Origin: Bacteroides caccae
GTDB taxonomy: Bacteria; Bacteroidota; Bacteroidia; Bacteroidales; Bacteroidaceae
Direction of reading: 5' to 3'
NCBI RefSeq assembly: GCF_002222615.2
Contig: NZ_CP022412.2
Coordinates: 2,666,001 to 2,730,000, forward strand
DNA: 64,000 bases
The position numbers and the translations under genes are program-made. This document shows positions 41,949 through 49,862 of this stretch, in pieces. Every line of letters begins with the position of its first letter. Position 1 is the stretch's first letter. The notes below the pieces were generated by a model. That model did not search any database and was not told the origin of the DNA. It worked only from the letters and a program-made list of their open reading frames with translations.

Positions 41949-42157
41949 CTTATAGTAGAGATAAGCAAAAGCAAGAACATTAAAGCTTATGCAATTTACG
42001 GGGTGATGGAAATTGCCATCTGACACGACTGAAAGAAGCCGAATAGATTGCATAAGTGTTCTTGCAAGTAGCTTGCAGAATGATTGAATTTTGTGTTAAG
42101 CCTGTCGGGAATACGCTCGGCAGGCATTTAACGCAAAATGTATATGAAGTTATATAC
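41949..42157 (+). ncRNA. Structured non-coding segment with long hairpins
   Basis: A small hairpin CTTAT/ATAAG (41949-41965) opens it. A long stem joins GCAAGAACA (41971-41979) with TGTTCTTGC (42057-42065) and CTTATGCAAT (41986-41995) with ATTGCATAAG (42047-42056), capped by GATGG/CCATC. A second long hairpin at about 42088-42139 pairs ATTTTGTGTTAA with TTTAACGCAAAAT around GCCTG/CAGGC, and a GTATAT/ATATAC hairpin ends the segment. No reading frame fits; it lies just before the late genes. Confidence 0.5.
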
Positions 42158-42177
42158 AACCCAATAAAGATAATAAT

Positions 42178-43479
42178 ATGTTTCAGGGAACAACACCTCC
42201 AGAAGTAAAGATTCTCCTCCAAGACTTAATGAAAGGAGTTGAAAATAAAGATGTTTTCATCGGGTGCTCTGGTAATTTTACAACAGATAAAATTATGAGT
42301 AGTATGGGATACACAGTACATTCTAATGATGTAAGTCTATATTCCAAACTAATTTCTGATCTATTACTTGATACAAATACTGATATTGAAGTTGTGAATC
42401 CTGAATTACGTATGGTTTTTGACACATGGGATGACACTAAATACAAAAAGCTTATTCAAGTAATGTTTGCAATGAGAGTGTCGAACTTTCACCAAAGGAA
42501 AAACGATTACCAAGAAGAAATGTTTAACGCTTTTATTGAGCAATCAAAAGTTTATTATCATAATACTATATCTAAGATTGAAAAAGGCGCACTTAATTTT
42601 AATATTAAGAGTTTCTTCTATGGTGATTTTTTTGACTTCCTAAAAAGCAAAAAAGGTAAAGGTGTTGGTATAAGCTTTCCTCCTACGTATAAAGGAGGGT
42701 ATGAGAAGATGTTTAGCTATGTCGAAGAAAGCTTTAATTATATGCGTGCTACTTATAATGTCTTTGATCCCAAAGAGGGTGGAAATATATTCAAGAACCT
42801 CCTTGAGAATGATGAAAACATCATCTATTCTGATAGATATTTCAAGGAGATAGACAACTTCCTTGTTGGCAAAATAAACTTGGGGCCAGGCAAGAATCCT
42901 ATATACACTTACTCTAGCGTAAATCAAAATAAGCATTATTACATTGAACGTGATAAAAATGTAAAGTCATCATATACTCATATTTTACCAATAGATTATG
43001 AATTTACAGATAATACGGTAATATCTGCAAAATTATGTCCGGTTAGTGATGTGAATTATTATAAAGCGTTTTACATGGCAAACAAGGTTAATTATACAAC
43101 TGGTGGAGATTTAGGTATGGTATTTATGGCTGACGGTAAAGCGTTTGGATTTACTTCTTTCATCAAACAGTTATCTACACTTGAGAAGATATTTATGCAG
43201 AGTGATTTTGTTGTAAACTCAAATACACAGAGGCTTAGTAAATTGCTGATTATGCTTACTAAGTCCCACGATGTGAGGATGCTCATTGCAAGAAAAATGG
43301 GTCACTATTATGAAGGGATTAAGACAACTGTGTATACATCTTCACCAGTAAGTATGAAATACCGCAGTGTATTCAATCTTGACAGGAGAGATGAAGGCAA
43401 ACTAATGTATTCTGCTAGTTTTTTAGATGATTCATTAAAGGATTTATATAGATTATGGTTGAAAAAATACAAGAAGTGA
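42178..43479 (+). CDS. Putative antirestriction protein: methyltransferase-like and Mom-like fusion
   Basis: A 433-residue protein. The N-terminal half has a Dam-like motif I region (VFIGCSGNFTTDKIMSSMGYTVHSND) and a degenerate motif IV (GISFPPTYKGGYE in place of DPPY). The C-terminal half (GGDLGMVFMADGKAFGFTSF, then RLSKLLIMLTKS and SPVSMKYRSVFNL) resembles Mom-type acyltransferase folds that modify adenine. It probably alters phage DNA against host restriction. It overlaps the ParB-like gene by 25 bases. Confidence 0.68.
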   Translation: MFQGTTPPEVKILLQDLMKGVENKDVFIGCSGNFTTDKIMSSMGYTVHSNDVSLYSKLISDLLLDTNTDIEVVNPELRMVFDTWDDTKYKKLIQVMFAMRVSNFHQRKNDYQEEMFNAFIEQSKVYYHNTISKIEKGALNFNIKSFFYGDFFDFLKSKKGKGVGISFPPTYKGGYEKMFSYVEESFNYMRATYNVFDPKEGGNIFKNLLENDENIIYSDRYFKEIDNFLVGKINLGPGKNPIYTYSSVNQNKHYYIERDKNVKSSYTHILPIDYEFTDNTVISAKLCPVSDVNYYKAFYMANKVNYTTGGDLGMVFMADGKAFGFTSFIKQLSTLEKIFMQSDFVVNSNTQRLSKLLIMLTKSHDVRMLIARKMGHYYEGIKTTVYTSSPVSMKYRSVFNLDRRDEGKLMYSASFLDDSLKDLYRLWLKKYKK

Positions 43480-44219
43480 AAGATGTTCATCTTATTCAGG
43501 GGAAACTGGATGATGTAAACAAATTGATTGCTCCGTATAAGTTAGCATATGTAAGCCCTATAGATGATTGCATTCCGTTGGAGAAGAATGCTCACTATAT
43601 GGAAAAATCCACACTGGATAGACTAACAGCAAATGTGGCTGAAGACGGTTTTTTATCTCAGCTTCCGTTCGCAATGAAACGAGATGATGGGAAATATCTT
43701 ATTTTGTCGGGAAATCATCGTTTAAAAGCTGCTATTAAAGCTAAGCTGGAATATATTCTAATCTTGTATATTGAAGAGGTTGATAAAGACAAACAGATTG
43801 CCTATGTGCTTAGTCATAATGCTTTAGTAGGCAAAGATGATGCTCAAATGCTTAAGGAAATTTATAGCGAGATGCGCACTATTGAAGCAAGAGAGTTTTC
43901 TGGCCTTAACGGTATTCAATTTATTGATACAGATAAGATTCCTACCGTTTCTATTAATGATGGGGATATAGAGCTTACGGAAATGAAGTTCTTGTTTACT
44001 GAAAGCAGGAGTAATGATGTCAAAGCTGTTCTAGCTGAACTTGAAAAACAGAAAATATCTGCAAATAGTTCGATAGTTGTAGGTTCTTATGAAGAATTTA
44101 TAAAGGTAGCTACAGAAGTAAAGAAGAAATTTAATATAAAGAGTAATACTGTTGCTTTTGCTCGTATGGTTGATATATGCAAAGCTTATTTGCAAGAAAT
44201 GAAAGACAAGGAGGTGTAA
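43455..44219 (+). CDS. ParB/Srx-fold protein, modification partner
   Basis: A 254-residue protein. The ParB N-terminal domain covers about residues 30-125 (LTANVAEDGFLSQLPFAMKRDDGKYLILSGNHRLKAA, with box II-like GNHR). The rest is helical. It is coupled to the preceding Mom-like gene and lies before the terminase; ParB-fold proteins often accompany phage DNA-modification genes, possibly as ATPase or CTP-dependent loaders. Confidence 0.72.
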   Translation: MVEKIQEVKDVHLIQGKLDDVNKLIAPYKLAYVSPIDDCIPLEKNAHYMEKSTLDRLTANVAEDGFLSQLPFAMKRDDGKYLILSGNHRLKAAIKAKLEYILILYIEEVDKDKQIAYVLSHNALVGKDDAQMLKEIYSEMRTIEAREFSGLNGIQFIDTDKIPTVSINDGDIELTEMKFLFTESRSNDVKAVLAELEKQKISANSSIVVGSYEEFIKVATEVKKKFNIKSNTVAFARMVDICKAYLQEMKDKEV

Positions 44220-44220
44220 T

Positions 44221-44712
44221 ATGGCAGGTAGAGGTAGGCCCAAATTAGAGATGTCTCTTTATGATAAATATATAAAAGGTAAAGAGGATATTATTATAGC
44301 AGACTGTAGGAATGGAGCTGATAACAAAGGTTTATGTGTACGTCTTGGAATAGGACTTACTACATTTAAAAGTATATTAAAAAAGCATCCTGAAGTTGTA
44401 GATTTATTGAGAGAAGGTAAGGAAGAAGCTGACATGAAAGTAGAGAGTGCTTTATATAAAAGAGCTATTGGCTATGATATCGAGGAAACTACAACTGAAG
44501 TGAGAATAGGAGAGGACGGATCAGGTCAAACTACCGTTGTTAAGAAGACGAAAAAGCATGTCGCAGGAGATACAACGGCACAAATATTCTGGTTGAAAAA
44601 TCGTAGGCCAAATGAATGGAAAGATAAACAGGATGTAAACGTAACTAACAATGATTGGGTAGATGCTTTAAAATCATTAACCACTTCATATAAGAATGGT
44701 GACAAAGGATGA
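44221..44712 (+). CDS. Terminase small subunit
   Basis: A 163-residue protein with a helix-turn-helix (CVRLGIGLTTFKSILKKHPEVVDLL) and the C-terminal INGDTTAQIFWLKNRRPNEWKDK-type motif (here AGDTTAQIFWLKNRRPNEWKD) typical of small terminases. It selects phage DNA for packaging. It precedes the large subunit and overlaps it by 17 bases. Confidence 0.85.
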   Translation: MAGRGRPKLEMSLYDKYIKGKEDIIIADCRNGADNKGLCVRLGIGLTTFKSILKKHPEVVDLLREGKEEADMKVESALYKRAIGYDIEETTTEVRIGEDGSGQTTVVKKTKKHVAGDTTAQIFWLKNRRPNEWKDKQDVNVTNNDWVDALKSLTTSYKNGDKG

Positions 44713-46237
44713 AAAGAAGGAACTAATCAGTGAAATTATAGCATACTGGTCTAATGACTGGAATAAGTTCGTTCGTGACGCATTATGTGCAAGATTAGAT
44801 CGTGAGCAGCAAGCTATTATTGAGTCTGTTCAGCATAATCCAATGACTGCTGTTGCAAGTGGAACTGCTCGTGGAAAAGATTTTGTTGCTGCCTGTGCTT
44901 CGCTATGTTTTATGTATCTAACTCCTAGATTTAATGAAAAAGGTGTGCTTGTTGGGAATACTAAGGTGGCTATGACAGCACCAACAGGGCGGCAAGTGAA
45001 AAATATTATGACTCCTGAAATAAGAAGGCTGATTCGTGCTGCAAGGACAAAGTTCCCTTTTTGTTGTCCTGGCAGATTGGTTGCTGATGATATAAGAACG
45101 GATTATGAAGAATGGTTTCTGACAGGATTTAAAGCGGATGATAATGCAACCGAATCATGGTCTGGATTTCATGCAGCGAATACCATGTTTGTTATCACGG
45201 AGGCATCAGGTATATCCGAAATTGTTTATAATGCAATAGAAGGTAACTTGCAGGGCAATTCTCGGATGCTCATAGTATTTAACCCGAATATTACTACTGG
45301 TTACGCAGCTCGTGCCATGAAGTCTGACCGTTTTGCGAAATTCAGGCTTAGCTCTCTAAATGCAGAAAATGTAGTAAAGAAGCAAATAGTAATACCCGGT
45401 CAAGTGGATTATGAATGGGTTAAGGACAAGGTTATAAATTGGTGCTCCCCCATTCAACAAACGGACTTCAATGAGGGAGAAGGAGATTTTAATTGGGAAG
45501 GTAAGCTATACCGACCTAACGATTTGTTTCGCGTCAAGGTACTTGGTATGTTCCCGAAAGTATCTGAAGATGTTCTTATTCCTTATGAATGGATAGAGAT
45601 AGCAAATAGGAATTGGCAGGAATTACAGGCAAGTGGTTTCATTCCAGCCAAATCTTGTAAGCTAGGTGTTGATGTTGCCGGTATGGGACGCGACAATAGT
45701 GTCCTTTGTCCGAGATACGGGAATTATGTTCCACAATTTGATGTTCATCAATCTGCTGGACGTGCGGATCACATGCATGTAGTAGGTATGACAATACCAT
45801 ATTTAAAGAAGAAGGGAGCAAAAGCATTTATTGATACGATAGGAGAGGGGGCAGGTGTCTATTCTCGTTTGTTGGAGGAAGAATTTACGAATGCTTTTTC
45901 ATGCAAATATTCGGAAGGGACAGATGGATTGCATGATATTACCGGAGAGTACGAATTTGCCAACATGCGTGCATATCTGTATTGGGCTTTACGTGATTGG
46001 CTCAATCCTAAAAATGGTTTTGGTGCAGCTTTGCCACCGTGCGACCAGTTGATGGAAGAAGCGACTGAAACCAAGTGGAAATTCCTTAGTAATGGAAAGG
46101 TTATTATTGAACCTAAGGAAGATGTCAAAAAACGTATTAAGCGTTCTCCTGACTATATGGACGCATTAGCGAATACGTTTTATCCTAGAAATTATAGTTT
46201 TATTAGTGATGAAGAGTTGCTCAAAGATTTTTTGTAG
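44696..46237 (+). CDS. Terminase large subunit
   Basis: A 513-residue packaging motor. The ATPase half has the Walker A-like ASGTARGKDF near residue 56 and FVITEASGI (Walker B region). The nuclease half has GVDVAGMGRDNSV near residue 322 with the catalytic aspartates, then IDTIGEGAGVYSRL. It translocates DNA into the prohead and cuts it. It ends the first late block; an intergenic hairpin follows. Confidence 0.92.
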   Translation: MVTKDEKKELISEIIAYWSNDWNKFVRDALCARLDREQQAIIESVQHNPMTAVASGTARGKDFVAACASLCFMYLTPRFNEKGVLVGNTKVAMTAPTGRQVKNIMTPEIRRLIRAARTKFPFCCPGRLVADDIRTDYEEWFLTGFKADDNATESWSGFHAANTMFVITEASGISEIVYNAIEGNLQGNSRMLIVFNPNITTGYAARAMKSDRFAKFRLSSLNAENVVKKQIVIPGQVDYEWVKDKVINWCSPIQQTDFNEGEGDFNWEGKLYRPNDLFRVKVLGMFPKVSEDVLIPYEWIEIANRNWQELQASGFIPAKSCKLGVDVAGMGRDNSVLCPRYGNYVPQFDVHQSAGRADHMHVVGMTIPYLKKKGAKAFIDTIGEGAGVYSRLLEEEFTNAFSCKYSEGTDGLHDITGEYEFANMRAYLYWALRDWLNPKNGFGAALPPCDQLMEEATETKWKFLSNGKVIIEPKEDVKKRIKRSPDYMDALANTFYPRNYSFISDEELLKDFL

Positions 46238-46265
46238 TTGTGTTTCTTTTAGTACCTTTGCCTTT

Positions 46266-46290
46266 GAAAACACTTCTAATTTGTGTTTTC
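46266..46290 (+). terminator. Hairpin after terminase
   Basis: GAAAACAC (46266-46273) and GTGTTTTC (46283-46290) make an 8-bp stem. A weak T run follows; it may terminate part of the transcripts. Confidence 0.5.
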
Positions 46291-46343
46291 ATTGCTCTTA
46301 TGTGCACTGGCTTGTGAAAGTCGGTGCCATTTTTGTTCTATGT

Positions 46344-46489
46344 CAAAAGTTAAATCTTTGATTATGAGTGTTTTATACTTAAAATAATTGTGTAGATATT
46401 TGGCTAAATCACTGATAATGAGTATCTTTACAATACTAAAAGAAACCAATATTACTAACAATTAAAAGACAAGAGCAATGAAAGCAACA
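46344..46489 (+). repeat. Duplicated promoter cassette, copy 2
   Basis: Second copy of the 146-bp element at 38351-38496, with one base different. It contains a TTTG/TATCTTTA promoter and the first codons of the following gene. Confidence 0.9.
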
Positions 46490-46660
46490 GCAATCCAACA
46501 GAGAATAATAGAAAAATTCATCATGTCAGAGTTTGCACAAGGTAACTTAGATACCAAAGAACAAGTTAGCTGTATGCTTCTACTGATTCAAAAGAAACTA
46601 GATATGTCAGTAGAACAAGCAAGTGATTTTATGAGAAACGCAATTGGTATTAACGCTTAA
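46478..46660 (+). CDS. Small hypothetical protein
   Basis: A 60-residue helical protein (MKATAIQQRIIEKFIMSEFAQGNL). It is placed under the duplicated promoter. Confidence 0.58.
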   Translation: MKATAIQQRIIEKFIMSEFAQGNLDTKEQVSCMLLLIQKKLDMSVEQASDFMRNAIGINA

Positions 46661-46671
46661 TACATACGATT

Positions 46672-46989
46672 ATGAAAGTGTATGATATAAATGGGAACGT
46701 AGTAGCAGAAGGATACTTGGTACCCAATCCTAATTTCATTCCCAAAGGTGAATACAAAGAAACAGAACTGGATTATCAAAAGAAGCAAGCTGATATGTTA
46801 ATAACTTCTATTGATGGCAATTTCTATGAAATCAGTTTGCCTAAAAGTGCTACACTTCGCCAGAAGATAAACAAAGACATACAGGGATATGGTAGAAACG
46901 TAAGAAGGTATAATGAAAATATAATTCATGTAACAGAGAAGGTTCTAAAGATTTTGCAAACTAAATATACTATAATGTGTGACTTTTAA
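46672..46989 (+). CDS. Hypothetical phage protein
   Basis: A 105-residue protein (MKVYDINGNVVAEGYLVPNPNFIPKG). No domain. Confidence 0.58.
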   Translation: MKVYDINGNVVAEGYLVPNPNFIPKGEYKETELDYQKKQADMLITSIDGNFYEISLPKSATLRQKINKDIQGYGRNVRRYNENIIHVTEKVLKILQTKYTIMCDF

Positions 46990-46997
46990 AAATAGAT

Positions 46998-47270
46998 ATG
47001 ACACAAGAACGACTTGATATATTTGAAAAAGTACTCTTCCTCTATGGAGAATACGTCTTACTCGATCTTTATTCTTTTGCTAAAGTTACGGAAAGATATG
47101 AAGATTGCGCTATCATGAGAGATTTAATGAAGAAGTACAATATTGATGAACGTGATGATATACAAGATTGGCAGGCTGAATTATGGCGTTGTGGATATTC
47201 TGGTAAGATTGCTGTCATAAATTTCCCTTATTATATGCATAAAGCTATCAAATTAGTTGGATATTTATAA
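46998..47270 (+). CDS. Hypothetical phage protein
   Basis: A 90-residue acidic protein (MTQERLDIFEKVLFLYGEYVLLDLYSFAK). No domain. Confidence 0.57.
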   Translation: MTQERLDIFEKVLFLYGEYVLLDLYSFAKVTERYEDCAIMRDLMKKYNIDERDDIQDWQAELWRCGYSGKIAVINFPYYMHKAIKLVGYL

Positions 47271-47274
47271 ATAA

Positions 47275-47309
47275 AAGTGATATAAATTACGCGACTTTTA
47301 TTATATTTG
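47275..47309 (+). promoter_or_regulatory. AAGTGAY-type phage promoter of the portal operon
   Basis: AAGTGA begins at 47275 and the -7 box TATATTTG at 47302, 27 bases apart; GCGACTTTT in between is the opposite arm. Confidence 0.62.
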
Positions 47310-47348
47310 CACCAAGTAAAAACGAATATTAAGTAATATTCTACTCAA

Positions 47349-48749
47349 ATGGACGAAATCACCTCTATCTTAGACAGTACACGGCCCGTTGATAACATAA
47401 TCAACGATTTGAAAGAAAAGTCTGTAACAGTCCCCTCATGGGATAAACTTCTCAAAGACTACGAACCAACAGAACATGAGATAGTATCTGACACAGTTAC
47501 TCGTAAAGACAAGATTCGATCTAATGGAGATATAGAAAAAGCTTCCCGTATCTACATTGGGCTTGAAAAACTTCTCACCAAACGAATGACTGAATTCATG
47601 TTTGCTATCCCTGTTAAACGTGTATATCACAATATAGAAGACAATGAAACCCGCCAAAGTATTGCGAAAGCGATTGAAGCGATATATAAGTATTCCCGTA
47701 TTGACAGTGAAAATATTAAGCGAGGAAATGCTTACTTTGCTTCATGCGAAGTGTTTACCATTTGGTACACAGTTGAGAGTTTCAACACTCTATACGGCTT
47801 TAAAAGTAAGTATAAGCTAAAATGTAAGACCTACTCACCAATGGACGGTGTTAGGTTATATCCTTTACTTGATGAGCTTGGCGATATGATTGCAATGTCT
47901 TTTGAATACACAAAAAAGGTCAAAAATGTAGAAGTTACGTATTTTGAGACATACACGGCAAATATTCATTATAAATGGGAACAACAAGGAAACGGCTGGG
48001 AATTAGTTAAATCAGAACCAGTCGTTATTCTGAAAATACCTGGAGTATACGTTTATCGTCCTGTTCCCATTTATCACGGTCTTTCCTATATCAGAAAAGA
48101 AATCGAATACACCCTTTCACGCAATAGCGATGTCATAGCATATAACTCCGCTCCAATCCTAAAAATAGCTGGCGGCATAAAAGGTGGAGAAGATAAAGGA
48201 GAAAGCCGTAGAGTTTATCGCGTAGAACAAAACGGGGATGTGTCCTATGTTTCATGGGCACAATCTATCGAAGCGTTAAAATATCATGTCGATACCCTTA
48301 TTAAGTTATTTTGGTCACAATCACAAATGCCGGATATTTCTTTTGAAAACATGAAGTCTCTTGGCAATATCGGATTTGACGCAAGGCAGACTTTACTTAC
48401 TGACGCTCATTTAAAGGTTGGAGATGAAAGTGGTGCATGGATAGAAGCATTTGAACGTGAATGTAGCGTAATCAAAGCTTTCCTAAAAATGATGAATGTC
48501 TCTTGGAAAGACGAAGTAGATAATGTTGAGGTTGAGCACATCATAACTCCGTTTATTCAAAATGACGAAAAGTCAGAAATAGAAAAGTGGGTTACGGCAA
48601 GTGGTGGAAAAGCAGTTGTCAGCCAATTAGAAGCCATCAAGAACTTAGGTATCTCTACTGATCCACAAGATACTCTTTCCCAAATTCAAAAAGAAGATGC
48701 AGAGGCTTCCAAAAGCAGGATAAGCAATATTTTCGAACAATCGGAATAA
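47349..48749 (+). CDS. Phage portal protein (SPP1 gp6-like)
   Basis: A 466-residue protein. Layout and motifs (RIYIGLEKLLTKRMTEFMFAIPVKR; ISFENMKSLGNIGFDARQTLLTDAHLKVGDES; C-terminal EKSEIEKWVTASGGKAVVS) match Bacteroides phage portals of the SPP1 type. It forms the ring through which DNA enters and joins the head to the tail. First gene of the head operon. Confidence 0.85.
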   Translation: MDEITSILDSTRPVDNIINDLKEKSVTVPSWDKLLKDYEPTEHEIVSDTVTRKDKIRSNGDIEKASRIYIGLEKLLTKRMTEFMFAIPVKRVYHNIEDNETRQSIAKAIEAIYKYSRIDSENIKRGNAYFASCEVFTIWYTVESFNTLYGFKSKYKLKCKTYSPMDGVRLYPLLDELGDMIAMSFEYTKKVKNVEVTYFETYTANIHYKWEQQGNGWELVKSEPVVILKIPGVYVYRPVPIYHGLSYIRKEIEYTLSRNSDVIAYNSAPILKIAGGIKGGEDKGESRRVYRVEQNGDVSYVSWAQSIEALKYHVDTLIKLFWSQSQMPDISFENMKSLGNIGFDARQTLLTDAHLKVGDESGAWIEAFERECSVIKAFLKMMNVSWKDEVDNVEVEHIITPFIQNDEKSEIEKWVTASGGKAVVSQLEAIKNLGISTDPQDTLSQIQKEDAEASKSRISNIFEQSE

Positions 48750-48768
48750 TAATCAAAATATAATCATT

Positions 48769-49059
48769 ATGGCAAAAATAGATGTATTAGAATTTAGTAA
48801 AGAAAAACAAGGTTATTCCTGTGAATTTACTTCTGTTGGGAAATGTGTAATACAGATAGATAGAGAAATGAATGGGACACTTAGCCTATTTGCAAAATTG
48901 GAGGGTATGGATTATGCACTGTTGTATCAATACCCTTCTGCTCAATTTAATGATAATGTGATTTTTGAGCTTGACGTACAAAAGGGGCTTTCTATCAAGA
49001 TCCTAAGCACAGTCGGTGTTATGAGTGCAAAGATGGCTTATGAAGATGAAGATTTATAA
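48769..49059 (+). CDS. Hypothetical phage protein, beta-rich
   Basis: A 96-residue protein (MAKIDVLEFSKEKQGYSCEFTSVGK) between portal and head protein genes. No domain. Confidence 0.6.
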   Translation: MAKIDVLEFSKEKQGYSCEFTSVGKCVIQIDREMNGTLSLFAKLEGMDYALLYQYPSAQFNDNVIFELDVQKGLSIKILSTVGVMSAKMAYEDEDL

Positions 49060-49088
49060 CCTATTTGCCAACTTGTAGAAAAGGTAAA

Positions 49089-49116
49089 GGCAGCGTAGAC
49101 ATATGTTTATGCTGCC
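49089..49116 (+). other. Long near-perfect palindrome
   Basis: 28 bases with GGCAGC/GCTGCC at the ends and two G-T wobble positions, giving up to 12 bp of RNA stem. Probably a transcript-processing or pausing hairpin between head genes. Confidence 0.5.
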
Positions 49117-49134
49117 GACTTAAAACTTAAAATC

Positions 49135-49482
49135 ATGAAGACAAAAATATCAAACTGGCTTATTAGATTAGCAGAAAAAATCAATCCACAAGAAAGATTG
49201 AGTAGTATTGAACGAGTTGATAACTACGAAGCGAAGAAGCTTGGTATCTGCCTTGTCCGGACTAAAAAAGAAATCAAGGATTACCGGAAAAAGAAGAAAC
49301 TTGATGAAGGTTGGTCTAATCGAAAATCAGATGAAATGTTCCTCAAGGAAGTTAAGGATGAAGTTCGCCAATCAATTATCAGTTCGATCAACCAAAGGGG
49401 ACTAATAGAATACTCCGTTGAAAAAGTTGGTGATGAACTCTATGTTACTGGTGAAATTAAAGTATATATAAAAAAAGAATAA
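49135..49482 (+). CDS. Hypothetical phage protein
   Basis: A 115-residue charged helical protein (MKTKISNWLIRLAEKINPQERL). No domain. Ends 1 base before the next gene. Confidence 0.58.
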   Translation: MKTKISNWLIRLAEKINPQERLSSIERVDNYEAKKLGICLVRTKKEIKDYRKKKKLDEGWSNRKSDEMFLKEVKDEVRQSIISSINQRGLIEYSVEKVGDELYVTGEIKVYIKKE

Positions 49483-49483
49483 T

Positions 49484-49846
49484 ATGCAGGTTCCTATAGA
49501 TAACATAACTTTTAGCGAAAGTGAATATCATCGTGGAGACAAGATATGGAAAGCTCAAACACTCTACGATTTTGCTAAGGCAAAAGAATATCCAGTGCTT
49601 GATATGCCATTATGGAATATAGACCTTACAGCTGAACCATTTGAATGTAATCAGCTTCACAGTTTCATTTTTCAATGCAAACGGGTGAATCAATGCTCTC
49701 TTGAATATCCTATTATCCTTGACGAAGTAGGTCAAATTGCCGATGGCTACCATCGTTTATGTAAAGCGATATTGGAGGGCAAGGAGACAATTAAAGCTAT
49801 CCGATTATTGGAGATGCCAGCACCTGATAGAATTTCGGAGGAATAA
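49484..49846 (+). CDS. ParB/sulfiredoxin-fold protein
   Basis: A 120-residue protein. YPIILDEVGQIADGYHRLCKAILEGKETIKAIRL near the C-terminus has the box of ParB/Srx-fold proteins (a GYHR-type sequence, here DGYHR). Position beside the MuF gene suggests a head-associated or DNA-processing role; unproven. Confidence 0.65.
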   Translation: MQVPIDNITFSESEYHRGDKIWKAQTLYDFAKAKEYPVLDMPLWNIDLTAEPFECNQLHSFIFQCKRVNQCSLEYPIILDEVGQIADGYHRLCKAILEGKETIKAIRLLEMPAPDRISEE

Positions 49847-49862
49847 AAAAGCAAATGAACTA

